Virus record (IMG/VR): IMGVR_UViG_3300042673_001922
Coordinates: 62,001 to 126,000 of that record
Strand: one strand, 5' to 3'
From: a virus
Length of the DNA: 64,000 bases
Position 1 is the first letter of the stretch. Every line of letters starts with the position of its first letter. Shown here piece by piece: positions 8,611-16,539 of this stretch. The notes under the pieces were generated by a model. The model saw only the letters and a program-made list of their open reading frames with translations. It did no database searches and was not told where the DNA came from. The translations under genes were made by a program, and so were the position numbers.

Positions 8611-9540
8611 GTGTGGAGAAATAAAAAAATATTCGTAGCTGTTCCAGCTTTCAATGAACACTTTACTCATGTTACAGTAGAAGACGCTTTTGAAAAAGCT
8701 GACAAACCTGAAAATATTTATTTTGGTATTTTTAATCAAAAAACAAATTCAAATAATTTTGAAGATTTTACGTCTTACAAAAATGTAAGGTGTATTCATG
8801 CAAATTATAAAAAGCCACTTGGCGCAGGATTAGCCAGATTAATTGCCTCTACTCTTCATGATGATGAGAGATACTTTTTACAAATTGACGCCCATACAAT
8901 CTTTGCAAAAGGATGGGATTCAGTACTTATTAATGATCTAGACTTGCTATTGAGGCATGTTGAAAAACCTGCAATATCTCAAAGTTGTGCTTGGCATCAA
9001 GTTTCAGTTTATTTTGATCCGGATAAAGTGTATATAAAAAATTTTAATGGCGTTCAAGCATATCCATTTTTTCCAGAAAAAGGAAAACCTATAACTCACG
9101 AAGATAGAACAAGAATAAATGAAGAAAAGTTTCTTGGAAAATTTTTAGAAAATCATTTGTCCCTGGGATGTAGTGGGCTTTTTTGTTTATCTGATTTTAT
9201 ATATGAAATATCTTACAATCCTTTTATAAAATTTACTCCAGAACAAGAATTTACAGCACTCAGAGCATGTACAAGAAATTATAGATTCTTTAGTTCAGAG
9301 AAGAGTATGGTATCTACCTTGGGTAAAAATAAAACTGATGGATTTATTGATTTAGACTATCCAGATGATAGAAAATTTTTATTTGAAAATGAAGATATAG
9401 ATAAAATAGGCATGCATGAATACATATATGGAAAAAAATTTGGTTTTTATGGAGCCCCTGACTATAATTCATACCAAGATTACTTATTAAGATCAAAAAT
9501 AGATTTTAATACATCTAATGTTTATGGAATTGACTATTAA
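8611..9540 (+). CDS. GlcNAc-transferase-like glycosyltransferase (Skp1/GT60-type)
   Basis: GTG start. The protein shows the pattern of the GlcNAc family (PF11397-like): IFVAVPAFNE at the N-terminus, YFGIFNQ, ARLIASTLH, and the metal site FLQIDAHTIFAKGWD. The C-terminal half keeps EQEFTALRACTR and YPDDRKF. A paralogue lies at 12059, separated from it by two minus-strand sugar genes and a DNA methyltransferase. The convergent gene downstream overlaps it by 4 bases. Confidence 0.8.
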   Translation: MWRNKKIFVAVPAFNEHFTHVTVEDAFEKADKPENIYFGIFNQKTNSNNFEDFTSYKNVRCIHANYKKPLGAGLARLIASTLHDDERYFLQIDAHTIFAKGWDSVLINDLDLLLRHVEKPAISQSCAWHQVSVYFDPDKVYIKNFNGVQAYPFFPEKGKPITHEDRTRINEEKFLGKFLENHLSLGCSGLFCLSDFIYEISYNPFIKFTPEQEFTALRACTRNYRFFSSEKSMVSTLGKNKTDGFIDLDYPDDRKFLFENEDIDKIGMHEYIYGKKFGFYGAPDYNSYQDYLLRSKIDFNTSNVYGIDY

Positions 9541-10355
9541 TATATTTTAAAAATAGGTGGTTTGTAAATTTCTATAGATTTATTTGAATAATTATAATTA
9601 ATTTTTTCCATATTATTGTGCTGATACAATAAATCAGTACAAGATTTAAACTTTTTAGTGGAAAAACTTCCATTAATAATTTCTTTACATCTTGCCATAA
9701 ATCTACTTACATCTTCTTCATTTGCATGCCCTATTCTAAAATGATGATAACAGTAATCTTCATATGTAGTACCTATTCCAAAAAAACCATAATTACCCAA
9801 TTTCCACTTTGGCCCATTCGTACCATGGGGCAAGTGTTCGTAATACGTTGGATATATGCAGCGATACCATTTACTATTTTGCTCAGCTACATAGCTTATT
9901 TCTTCTGCAACATCTGATCTTGAAGTTTCTTTAAAGGATGTATTTAAATCTAATAAACATTTTTTTGAAATAATAAAAAAAGCAGGTCCGGCATAGACGT
10001 GTGAAGCTGGAAATTTATGATTTGAAGTTTGAGCTATTCCTAAAAAAGTTTCATGTTTTTTGACATATTCGTAACACTCTTTTATTTTATCTACATTTAT
10101 TGGAACGCAGTCTATGTCAAAGAATCCTATTATGTCATCGTCTGAATCTTCACATATTATGTTCATCCAGTCTGAATGATTTATCCAATTTGATTTAACA
10201 TAGTCACTTGGTCTGCAATAGTTAATATTTAAATTTAAAAAATTACATACTTCTTTATGAGACTTAACTACATCATCAGATATATTATCCCAGTATAAAG
10301 TGTTAAACTTAAAAGTTTCCCAACTTGTTTCTTTTAATATTTTTTTTGTAAACAA
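9537..10355 (-). CDS. Putative glycosyltransferase, 272 aa
   Basis: TTG start with AAAGGA 8 bases upstream on the minus strand. The metal-binding FFDIDCVPI (DxD) at residue ~97 and the PASHVYAGPAFF acceptor-loop-like segment suggest a GT-A enzyme. Other residues (YYEHLPHG, HHFRIGHA) have no firm family match. It lies with the GT25 gene as a two-gene minus-strand unit inverted within plus-strand sugar genes. Confidence 0.6.
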   Translation of the reverse strand: MFTKKILKETSWETFKFNTLYWDNISDDVVKSHKEVCNFLNLNINYCRPSDYVKSNWINHSDWMNIICEDSDDDIIGFFDIDCVPINVDKIKECYEYVKKHETFLGIAQTSNHKFPASHVYAGPAFFIISKKCLLDLNTSFKETSRSDVAEEISYVAEQNSKWYRCIYPTYYEHLPHGTNGPKWKLGNYGFFGIGTTYEDYCYHHFRIGHANEEDVSRFMARCKEIINGSFSTKKFKSCTDLLYQHNNMEKINYNYSNKSIEIYKPPIFKIY

Positions 10356-10372
10356 CTATCAATCCTTTTATT

Positions 10373-11047
10373 TTAAAACTTTAACACTTGACTATAAAAA
10401 GATTGCTTAAGTCTTTCTTCGTCTGAAGCATTACTGATTCTTTTTAATATATCTGAGTAGCTAAGATATTGCCAGCATAGTGGTGGATATATTACGTAGG
10501 CATTTATGTTCTTTTGTTCATTTGCAAGATGAACATCACACGGTTTGCTGAAGTCGTTAAATTTTGATATAAACAGATCATAAATACTTTCATTAAATGC
10601 AATTGCATGTGTTGTCACCGTGTAGTTACACTTATAGACATTTTCAGAAATTTTTGTAGGCTTTTCCACATGATGGCCACCAAGATATAAAATATCCCAA
10701 TCTTTTGGAAGTTCGTTGTTAAAAATTTTTATAAATTTATATAGAAAATTTTCAGAAAACTCTATATCATCCTCAAAAACTATATAATTTTTTAACTTTA
10801 AGTATTTAGCCATCTTCATTATATGTAAATGTGACATACTGCAGCCTAAAGCTCCAGGAGTTCCAATACTGTCTGATATTGGTTTTAATTCTAAATTAAA
10901 AAGAGAACCATCAATTGCGGCAATTCTTTCAACCTCAATGTTTAATAGTTTGAATTGACTCCTGGCACGCTGCCACCTATCTTGTCTTCTTTCTAAGTTA
11001 ATACAAAAAGCTTTATCAAAAAAAAGATTTTTTGTATTATCATTCAT
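10373..11047 (-). CDS. Family 25 (LPS-type) glycosyltransferase
   Basis: N-terminal FCINLERRQDRW, then GALGCSMSHLHIMK, and YIVFEDDIEF (EDD metal site), followed by WDILYLGGH. These are the ordered landmarks of GT25 enzymes. The ATG at 11047 is preferred because AAAGG sits 8 bases upstream; an in-frame ATG at 11071 lacks one. It is divergent from the methyltransferase gene across a promoter-bearing gap. Confidence 0.85.
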   Translation of the reverse strand: MNDNTKNLFFDKAFCINLERRQDRWQRARSQFKLLNIEVERIAAIDGSLFNLELKPISDSIGTPGALGCSMSHLHIMKMAKYLKLKNYIVFEDDIEFSENFLYKFIKIFNNELPKDWDILYLGGHHVEKPTKISENVYKCNYTVTTHAIAFNESIYDLFISKFNDFSKPCDVHLANEQKNINAYVIYPPLCWQYLSYSDILKRISNASDEERLKQSFYSQVLKF

Positions 11048-11101
11048 TTGGTTCACCTTTACCTGTATCATGTATTATATAATATACTATCATATTTTTT
11101 G

Positions 11102-11110
11102 TGATATAAT
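11102..11110 (+). promoter_or_regulatory. Extended -10 promoter (TGATATAAT)
   Basis: TTTTTTGTGATATAAT occurs here and again at 32776-32791, also just before a gene. The predicted transcript starts near 11117 and leads to the methyltransferase gene at 11165. Confidence 0.55.
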
Positions 11111-11164
11111 ATATAATTGTTTTTAAAAAAATTTGTAATTACATAATTTTAGGAAAGGACTAAA

Positions 11165-12046
11165 TTGTCTATACAATCCTACGGATCTTTGTTTGCAGGA
11201 GTTGGTGGAATTGATATAGGTTTAGATTCTGCTGGTTTGCAATGTAAGTTTCAAGTAGAATGGGACAGTAACTGTCTGCAAACTCTTGAATATCATTGGC
11301 CAACCGTTCAGCGTTGGGGTGATATATGTAATGTAGATGGAAAAGGCCTTACACCTGTAGATCTAATTACATTTGGATCCCCTTGTCAAGACTTGTCTAA
11401 CGCAGGAAAAAAAGCTGGGCTAAAAGGTAGTAGGTCTAATCTATTTTTTGAAGCAATTAGAGTCATTAAAGAAATGAAAGAGAGTACGGGTGGAGAATAT
11501 CCAAAGGTCGCAATTTGGGAAAACGTCACTGGAGCCATGTCTTCCAATAGTGGTGACGACTTTGAGGCAGTCATCAAAGAAATGGCAGGCTTGGGGAGTT
11601 ATCACTTGGAATGGTCAGTCCTTGATGCACAGTACTTCGGAGTGCCCCAAAAAAGAAGAAGAGTTTTTGTCATCGCTATCCTCGATCCTTCAATTGCCAG
11701 AAGAAGTCCACAGCAAATATTACCTGTCGAAAAAAGCAGCAAAAGGAATCTTAAGAAGAGTGTCAAACAAGAACAAGAAGATCCCAAAGAACTTGCAAGC
11801 TGCCTTAGAAGTGGTGGCGAAGGAGGAGTACCCTCAAGTAGAGGGGAAAACCTAGTAGTAGATGATAAAGGTGTGCGTAGATTTACTCCAATAGAATGCG
11901 AAAGATTAATGGGCTGGCCCACAAATCACACTTTATATAGAGCTGACGGCAAGACTAATAGCGATAATACTCGTTATAAAATGTGTGGAAATGGCGTAGT
12001 AAGTCCTGTGATAAAATGGGTAATAGACCAAATAAAAAAAATATAG
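11165..12046 (+). CDS. DNA (cytosine-5-)-methyltransferase
   Basis: Transfers a methyl group from SAM to C5 of cytosine in DNA. Motifs appear in canonical order: I (SLFAGVGGIDIGL), IV with the catalytic Cys (GSPCQDLS), VI (ENV), VIII (QKRRRVF), a target-recognition region ~175-225, IX (RFTPIECERLMGWP), and X (GNGVVSPVIKWV). TTG start with AGGAAAGG upstream. At 293 residues it is short but complete. No cognate endonuclease is nearby, so it is probably protective or a DNA-modifying orphan. Confidence 0.93.
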   Translation: MSIQSYGSLFAGVGGIDIGLDSAGLQCKFQVEWDSNCLQTLEYHWPTVQRWGDICNVDGKGLTPVDLITFGSPCQDLSNAGKKAGLKGSRSNLFFEAIRVIKEMKESTGGEYPKVAIWENVTGAMSSNSGDDFEAVIKEMAGLGSYHLEWSVLDAQYFGVPQKRRRVFVIAILDPSIARRSPQQILPVEKSSKRNLKKSVKQEQEDPKELASCLRSGGEGGVPSSRGENLVVDDKGVRRFTPIECERLMGWPTNHTLYRADGKTNSDNTRYKMCGNGVVSPVIKWVIDQIKKI

Positions 12047-12058
12047 AAAGATACTATA

Positions 12059-13018
12059 ATGGATGAAAATAATATAGACACTATTTTTGTAGCAATTCCT
12101 GCATTAAATGAATACTTTACTGATACAACTATCCAAGATGCTTATAAAAAAGCTAAGTATCCTTCTAATGTTTTTTTTGGAATATTTAATCAAAAAACTA
12201 ATGAATCTAAATTTGAAGACTTCTCTGAATATCCGAACGTTAGATGTGTTAATGTGTCATACAAAGAGCCATTGGGAGTAGCTTTTGCTAGATTAGCTTG
12301 TACTACCCTGCATAATAATGAGGAATATTTTCTACAAATTGATGCACACACAATCTTTGTAAAAGATTGGGATTCTATTCTAGTTGAAAATATAAAAGAA
12401 TTAAAGAAATATTGCGATAAACCACTGATCTCGCAATCTATATCATGGCATGGTGAAGAAGCATATTTTGATCCGGAGAAGAAGTATATTAATAATTTTA
12501 TGGGAGAAAAAGCTTACCCTCTTTCTGTTAGAGAAGATGGTCTAAGTACTCACGTAGATGAATCTAGGGAACATGAAGAAAAAATATTAGGAAAGTATTT
12601 AGAGCACTACCTTTGTTATGGTGGCGGTGGACTTTTTGGAGATTCAAAATTTTTATATGAAATATCCTATAATCCATTTATCCCTTTCTGTCCAGAACAA
12701 GAAGTAACTGCATTAAGGGCTTCGACAAGAGGGTATAGATTTTTTAGTTCAGACAAAACTGTTATATCAACTTTGGGAAAACATCCAGAAAATGGTTTTA
12801 CTAAAGAAAAATATCCAGACGATAGATTGTTTGCTTTTAATGGAGTTCTTGAAGGTAAAAAAATATATGGAAATTTTGGCTATGATTATCTTTATGGTAA
12901 AAAATTTGGTTTTTGGGGAGCAGAAAATAAAGAAAAATATGATGAATATGTAAAAATATCAAATAATTATTTTGAAGAAAATGATAAGAAATATCAAAAT
13001 TTAAAAAAGGAAAATTAA
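12059..13018 (+). CDS. GlcNAc-transferase-like glycosyltransferase, paralogue of the 8611 gene
   Basis: It shares the full pattern of the gene at 8611: FVAIPALNEYF, FFGIFNQKTNES, FLQIDAHTIFVKDWDS, EQEVTALRASTRGY, and YPDDRLF. The two are clear paralogues of about 310-320 residues. It starts 12 bases after the methyltransferase gene and is followed after 1 base by the SNase gene. The duplication may add a second sugar in the same glycan. Confidence 0.8.
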   Translation: MDENNIDTIFVAIPALNEYFTDTTIQDAYKKAKYPSNVFFGIFNQKTNESKFEDFSEYPNVRCVNVSYKEPLGVAFARLACTTLHNNEEYFLQIDAHTIFVKDWDSILVENIKELKKYCDKPLISQSISWHGEEAYFDPEKKYINNFMGEKAYPLSVREDGLSTHVDESREHEEKILGKYLEHYLCYGGGGLFGDSKFLYEISYNPFIPFCPEQEVTALRASTRGYRFFSSDKTVISTLGKHPENGFTKEKYPDDRLFAFNGVLEGKKIYGNFGYDYLYGKKFGFWGAENKEKYDEYVKISNNYFEENDKKYQNLKKEN

Positions 13019-13019
13019 A

Positions 13020-13421
13020 ATGACAGATAAATTCAATGTATACTTATACAACGCAGAAGTTAAAAAAATAGTTGATGGAGATACATTTGATATCCTTATT
13101 GACCTAGGATTTGATACTTTTAGAAAAGGTAGAGTAAGATTATATGGAATAAATACTCCAGAGAGTCGCACTTCAAATCTTGAAGAAAAGAAAATGGGAC
13201 TGGCTGCTAAAGAGTTCACAGATCAGTGGATTACTGCTGCGGGTAGCAAAATTAAAATAGAAACAATTCTTGATAAAAATGAGAAGTACGGAAGAATACT
13301 TGCTAGAGTGTGGAACGAAGCAGGAGCTTGTCTGAACACAGATATAGTTGCTGCAGGGTTAGCCAGAGAATATTTTGGTGTAGGCGATAAGACATTCCAG
13401 GAATTCAAGAAAGAAAAGTAA
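13020..13421 (+). CDS. Staphylococcal-nuclease-like (SNase) nuclease
   Basis: OB-fold thermonuclease of 133 residues without a signal peptide. Key parts are VKKIVDGDTFDI, VRLYGINTPES (catalytic Arg and Glu), KYGRILARV (second Arg), and LNTDIVAAGLAREYF. It may degrade host DNA or process intermediates inside the cell. It overlaps the next gene by 1 base. Confidence 0.88.
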   Translation: MTDKFNVYLYNAEVKKIVDGDTFDILIDLGFDTFRKGRVRLYGINTPESRTSNLEEKKMGLAAKEFTDQWITAAGSKIKIETILDKNEKYGRILARVWNEAGACLNTDIVAAGLAREYFGVGDKTFQEFKKEK

Positions 13422-13825
13422 TGCAAACATTTTTACCATATCCTGATTTTATTAAGTCAGTTCAAGTATTAGACTATCGCCGGTTAGGAAAACAACGTGT
13501 TGAAACATATCAAGTTCTTAATGTTCTACTCGAAAGAACGCATACGAAAGGTTGGCGTAACCATCCAGTTACTCGTATGTGGGCTGGTTACGAAGAAGCA
13601 CTAAAGGTTTATCAAAACCACACGATTGCTGAGTGGATGAATCGTGGGTATAAAAACAATATGGTATTTGAAGAAGTAGATAGCAGTAATATAGTTCTGC
13701 CATCATGGTTTGGTAATGATCAATTTCATCGTTCACATAGATCAAATCTTCTTAGAAAAGATTATGAATATTATTCTCAGTATTTTGACGATCCGTCAGA
13801 TTTAGAGTATCATTGGCCAGTATGA
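13421..13825 (+). CDS. MSMEG_6728-like / pyrimidine-dimer glycosylase-related protein
   Basis: N-terminal MQTFLPYPDF, LDYRRLGKQRVE and GWRNHPVTRMW are the hallmarks of a family annotated as pyrimidine-dimer DNA glycosylase-like in actinobacteria. A DNA-repair role is likely but inferred. It is notable for using CGT/CGC arginine codons and for an in-frame CGG (13481-13483, R21 of the conserved RLGKQR). Here a four-base reading would stop at once (GGT TAG), so this gene is the clearest exception to the CGGN rule described in the findings. It may be a recent acquisition. Confidence 0.75.
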   Translation: MQTFLPYPDFIKSVQVLDYRRLGKQRVETYQVLNVLLERTHTKGWRNHPVTRMWAGYEEALKVYQNHTIAEWMNRGYKNNMVFEEVDSSNIVLPSWFGNDQFHRSHRSNLLRKDYEYYSQYFDDPSDLEYHWPV

Positions 13826-14226
13826 GTGTAACAATATTCTTATCAGGTGCAATGGATTATGTAGGCGAGTACGCAACAAGCTGGCGTAAGGAAGCTACAT
13901 TTTTATTAGATCAACGTGGTTATTCTGTATTGGATCCAACATCTATACCAGAAGACTATTCAATGTCTCCGGAAGAAATTGCACAAAAAAATTTGTTTAT
14001 GCAGAAGAAATCAGATCTTTTGCTGGTAGAATACATGTTAGAAGATAGAGCATACATAGGAACTGACTTTGAGTTAGCATGGGCAAAAATCCATGGCCAG
14101 CCCACAGTTGTTATGTGTGCTAATCAATATAAAGATCGCATATATATGAAATATATGGCAACCAAACTTGCAGACAATCTGCAAGATGCGATAGAATACA
14201 TCGCAGTACATTATCCAACAAAATAG
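13822..14226 (+). CDS. Nucleoside 2-deoxyribosyltransferase-like protein
   Basis: Rossmann-like protein of 134 residues: VTIFLSGAMDYVG at the start, SDLLLVEYM, and GTDFELAWAKIHGQPTVVM, where the Glu is the likely nucleophile. This order fits the nucleoside deoxyribosyltransferase/MTH538-like superfamily. ATG 13822 overlaps the previous stop. Role: base exchange in nucleotide salvage, or release of modified bases; inferred. Confidence 0.7.
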   Translation: MSVTIFLSGAMDYVGEYATSWRKEATFLLDQRGYSVLDPTSIPEDYSMSPEEIAQKNLFMQKKSDLLLVEYMLEDRAYIGTDFELAWAKIHGQPTVVMCANQYKDRIYMKYMATKLADNLQDAIEYIAVHYPTK

Positions 14227-14240
14227 AAAAGGAAATAAAA

Positions 14241-14423
14241 ATGTCAGATAACAAGTTCAAGTACTTTACTGTTACTACAACTACACTTGTCCGTGCCAAC
14301 AACAAGAGCGATGCCCAGAAGCTTGCTGCTGGTCGACGCAGCGTAACTGGTGAAGTCATGTTCCATGACGTTGAAATTGAGCGCATCTCTGCAGTGGAAG
14401 CACGCCAGCAGATCGAAGCCTAA
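14241..14423 (+). CDS. Small unknown protein, 60 aa
   Basis: A compact protein with YFTVTTTTLVRANNKSDAQK near its start. It has noticeably richer GC and different codon choice (GCC, CGC, CGA) from its neighbours. It has a good ribosome site (AAAAGGAAATAAAA) and is closed by a long perfect hairpin. It may be highly expressed or recently acquired. Confidence 0.65.
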   Translation: MSDNKFKYFTVTTTTLVRANNKSDAQKLAAGRRSVTGEVMFHDVEIERISAVEARQQIEA

Positions 14424-14436
14424 TAATTTTATTAAC

Positions 14437-14470
14437 TATAGGGGAGACTGCTTATGTGGTCTCCCCTATA
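14437..14470 (+). terminator. Strong hairpin after the 60-aa gene
   Basis: A perfect 12-bp stem (TATAGGGGAGAC/GTCTCCCCTATA) with a 10-base loop. The T-run after it is weak (TTCATTT), so it may act as a terminator or as an RNA-stabilising 3' end. Confidence 0.7.
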
Positions 14471-14488
14471 TTCATTTAAAGGAAAAAT

Positions 14489-15190
14489 ATGATATACGCT
14501 CAAATGGTAGGAAGAAATGAATCTTCTAGATTCTTAGAAGAAGTTTTACAAAGAATATCAAGTCAAGTAGATAAAATAATTTTTACTGATGACTGCTCAA
14601 CCGATGATACTCCAAATATAGCTGCAAAGTATGCAGAGGTATTCTCTACTCCAGAGCCTCTTTTTGCAACTCATGAGGGTAGATTAAGAGCAAATGCCTG
14701 GGGCAACTTAGAGAAGTTTGCTTCTCCTGGAGACTGGGTAATTGCAATTGATTGTGACGAAATGCTTTTTGACATAAACAATATTAATTCTATAGATATA
14801 AAAAGTGTTTTATCTAGGTCAGAATTTGATGTTGTAAATGTTAGATTTTATCATATGTGGAGTGAGACTCATTACAGAGTCGACAAGTTGTGGGCTCCTA
14901 ATAATTCATCTAGAATTTTTAGATTTCAAGAAAATGCAGGCTTTCTCAACAAGGCCTTAGCATGTGGGTCCGAGCCAACTTATGTTTCTCAATGGATGGG
15001 AAACAGAAACTATTGGCTTCACTCTGGTCTAATCATGAAGCACTTAGGTTATACTTATGATGAAGACAAAAAAAGCAAGTATGAAAGATACTCAAATTTA
15101 GATGGCGGAAAATTCCATCAGATTGACCATATCAATTCTATAGTAGATCCTAATCCAGTATTAATCCAGTGGGAAAATTTCGGTATATAA
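14489..15190 (+). CDS. Family 2 glycosyltransferase
   Basis: GT-A protein of 233 residues with MVGRNESSRFLEEVL, FTDDCSTDDTPNIA, and the metal-binding WVIAIDCDEM. The ATG is preceded by AAAGGAA. C-terminal HSGLIMKHLGY resembles the acceptor side of GT2 enzymes acting on capsule or teichoic sugars. It follows the hairpin at 14437-14470, so it may have its own mRNA end. Confidence 0.85.
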   Translation: MIYAQMVGRNESSRFLEEVLQRISSQVDKIIFTDDCSTDDTPNIAAKYAEVFSTPEPLFATHEGRLRANAWGNLEKFASPGDWVIAIDCDEMLFDINNINSIDIKSVLSRSEFDVVNVRFYHMWSETHYRVDKLWAPNNSSRIFRFQENAGFLNKALACGSEPTYVSQWMGNRNYWLHSGLIMKHLGYTYDEDKKSKYERYSNLDGGKFHQIDHINSIVDPNPVLIQWENFGI

Positions 15191-15191
15191 A

Positions 15192-15899
15192 ATGGAAGAC
15201 GTTAATAAAATTTTAGATCCAGTAAAGTCAATCATTGCTCTTACTGAAAAAATTGAAAGAAAGAATAAGTTTGCCTATGTAAACATATCAAGATCTGCAA
15301 TTGGTGCAGCTCTAAATACTTCGGAGAAAAAACCTCCTAGATATTTTATAAAGTCACTTTCCAAATGTATGTCGATTGAAGATGAAAACTTCTTGAAAGC
15401 ATTGCCTCTTGAATTCTCTAACGAGATAGAGTCTGGAAAGCTTAATAGCATAGGCTTAAGTAGTAACTCTACATACTATGATGCTGGTATGTTTGAGCAC
15501 TTTTTTTCTAATAAAAAAGAAGTAATTGATATATTTATCAATCACTATATTAGGGATTCTAAGAATGTTATTTTAACATTCCATGATAAAAAAACTGTTG
15601 AAAAGATTTTTGGACAAAACCAATACGTAATCACAGTGCCTTACAATAATTACTATGATAAGCTTGACTCTATTGTTGCTCAGATAAGTGAATTTGAAAA
15701 TGGCGTAGATGCGGTCATACTTGATTGCCCACTGTTGGCAACTGCTATTGCACCCAAGATATGGGAAACTATGAATGTGTCAATAATTGACTTTGGCAAG
15801 TTTATCAGTTCGGCAAAGTTCCATCTAAATATGGATAGACCAAGATTTACAAAAGATGAAGGTAATAAATACCCTAATAAAAGATATGACAAGAAGTAA
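15192..15899 (+). CDS. Unknown protein, possibly GT-D-type glycosyltransferase
   Basis: 235 residues, starting 1 base after a GT2 gene. The C-terminal part VDAVILDCPLLATAIAP followed by VSIIDFGKFI resembles the end of GT-D fold transferases, where a Gly/Pro loop precedes an IDxG element. The match is weak, so treat the function as open. It overlaps the next gene by 14 bases or more. Confidence 0.5.
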   Translation: MEDVNKILDPVKSIIALTEKIERKNKFAYVNISRSAIGAALNTSEKKPPRYFIKSLSKCMSIEDENFLKALPLEFSNEIESGKLNSIGLSSNSTYYDAGMFEHFFSNKKEVIDIFINHYIRDSKNVILTFHDKKTVEKIFGQNQYVITVPYNNYYDKLDSIVAQISEFENGVDAVILDCPLLATAIAPKIWETMNVSIIDFGKFISSAKFHLNMDRPRFTKDEGNKYPNKRYDKK

Positions 15900-16539
15900 C
15901 TGGGAAGAAGAACAAGACGATACTGAGCTAATTGTAGATTTACTCTTTGAAAGTAGTCTTAGTATATCTGACATAGCAAAAGAAGTAGGTTGGACTGTTA
16001 ATAAAGTAAACCAAAAGATTAACCAACTTGGTCTGTCTTGGTTGAAAAACTCTAGAAAAAAAATGTCTAGAGGTCAGTCCTCCCTTACTTTCATGATGCA
16101 AAAACTCCTTCCGGGAGAAAAAATAATAAATGAATTTTATTTAGAAGATAAATTAAGACTTGATATCTACTGTCCTACCTATAAGTTAGCAGCCGAATAT
16201 CATGGTAGACAGCACTTTTATTACACGGCTAGATTCTATGAATCAAAATATGATTTTTACGAAGCTCAAAAAAGAGATACAAAAAAAGCCGAAATGTGTA
16301 AACAACAAGGCATTGCATTAGTTGTTTTTAGGTATAATGATCAGCTTACAGAACAGTCTGTATTTAATAGAATGCTGCAGGCGATAAAAGATTCACCTTT
16401 TATCAAAGAGCAGAAGGTAAAAAATAATACATATGAATCAGACTTTTATAAATCTATGAAAAAGAAAAAGTCCGAAGAACGTAAGAAAATCTACAGAGCA
16501 ATTAAGGATGAAAAAAAGAATGGTAACAGAAGTTCTTGA
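15886..16539 (+). CDS. HTH plus PD-(D/E)XK-like endonuclease
   Basis: Residues ~14-50 form a helix-turn-helix (LSISDIAKEVGWTVNKVNQK). Residues ~85-155 look like a Vsr/recombinational endonuclease fold: DKLRLDIYCP, LAAEYHGRQHF, and GIALVVFRYND. Asp, Glu and Gln occupy expected active-site places. It sits directly before the helicase, so it probably acts on replication or recombination junctions. The start could instead be ATG 15856. Confidence 0.65.
   Translation: MTRSNWEEEQDDTELIVDLLFESSLSISDIAKEVGWTVNKVNQKINQLGLSWLKNSRKKMSRGQSSLTFMMQKLLPGEKIINEFYLEDKLRLDIYCPTYKLAAEYHGRQHFYYTARFYESKYDFYEAQKRDTKKAEMCKQQGIALVVFRYNDQLTEQSVFNRMLQAIKDSPFIKEQKVKNNTYESDFYKSMKKKKSEERKKIYRAIKDEKKNGNRSS

Noticed and set aside
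11048-11071. Upstream ATG for the GT25 gene
   Set aside because: The AAAGG ribosome site lies between the two ATGs and serves 11047.
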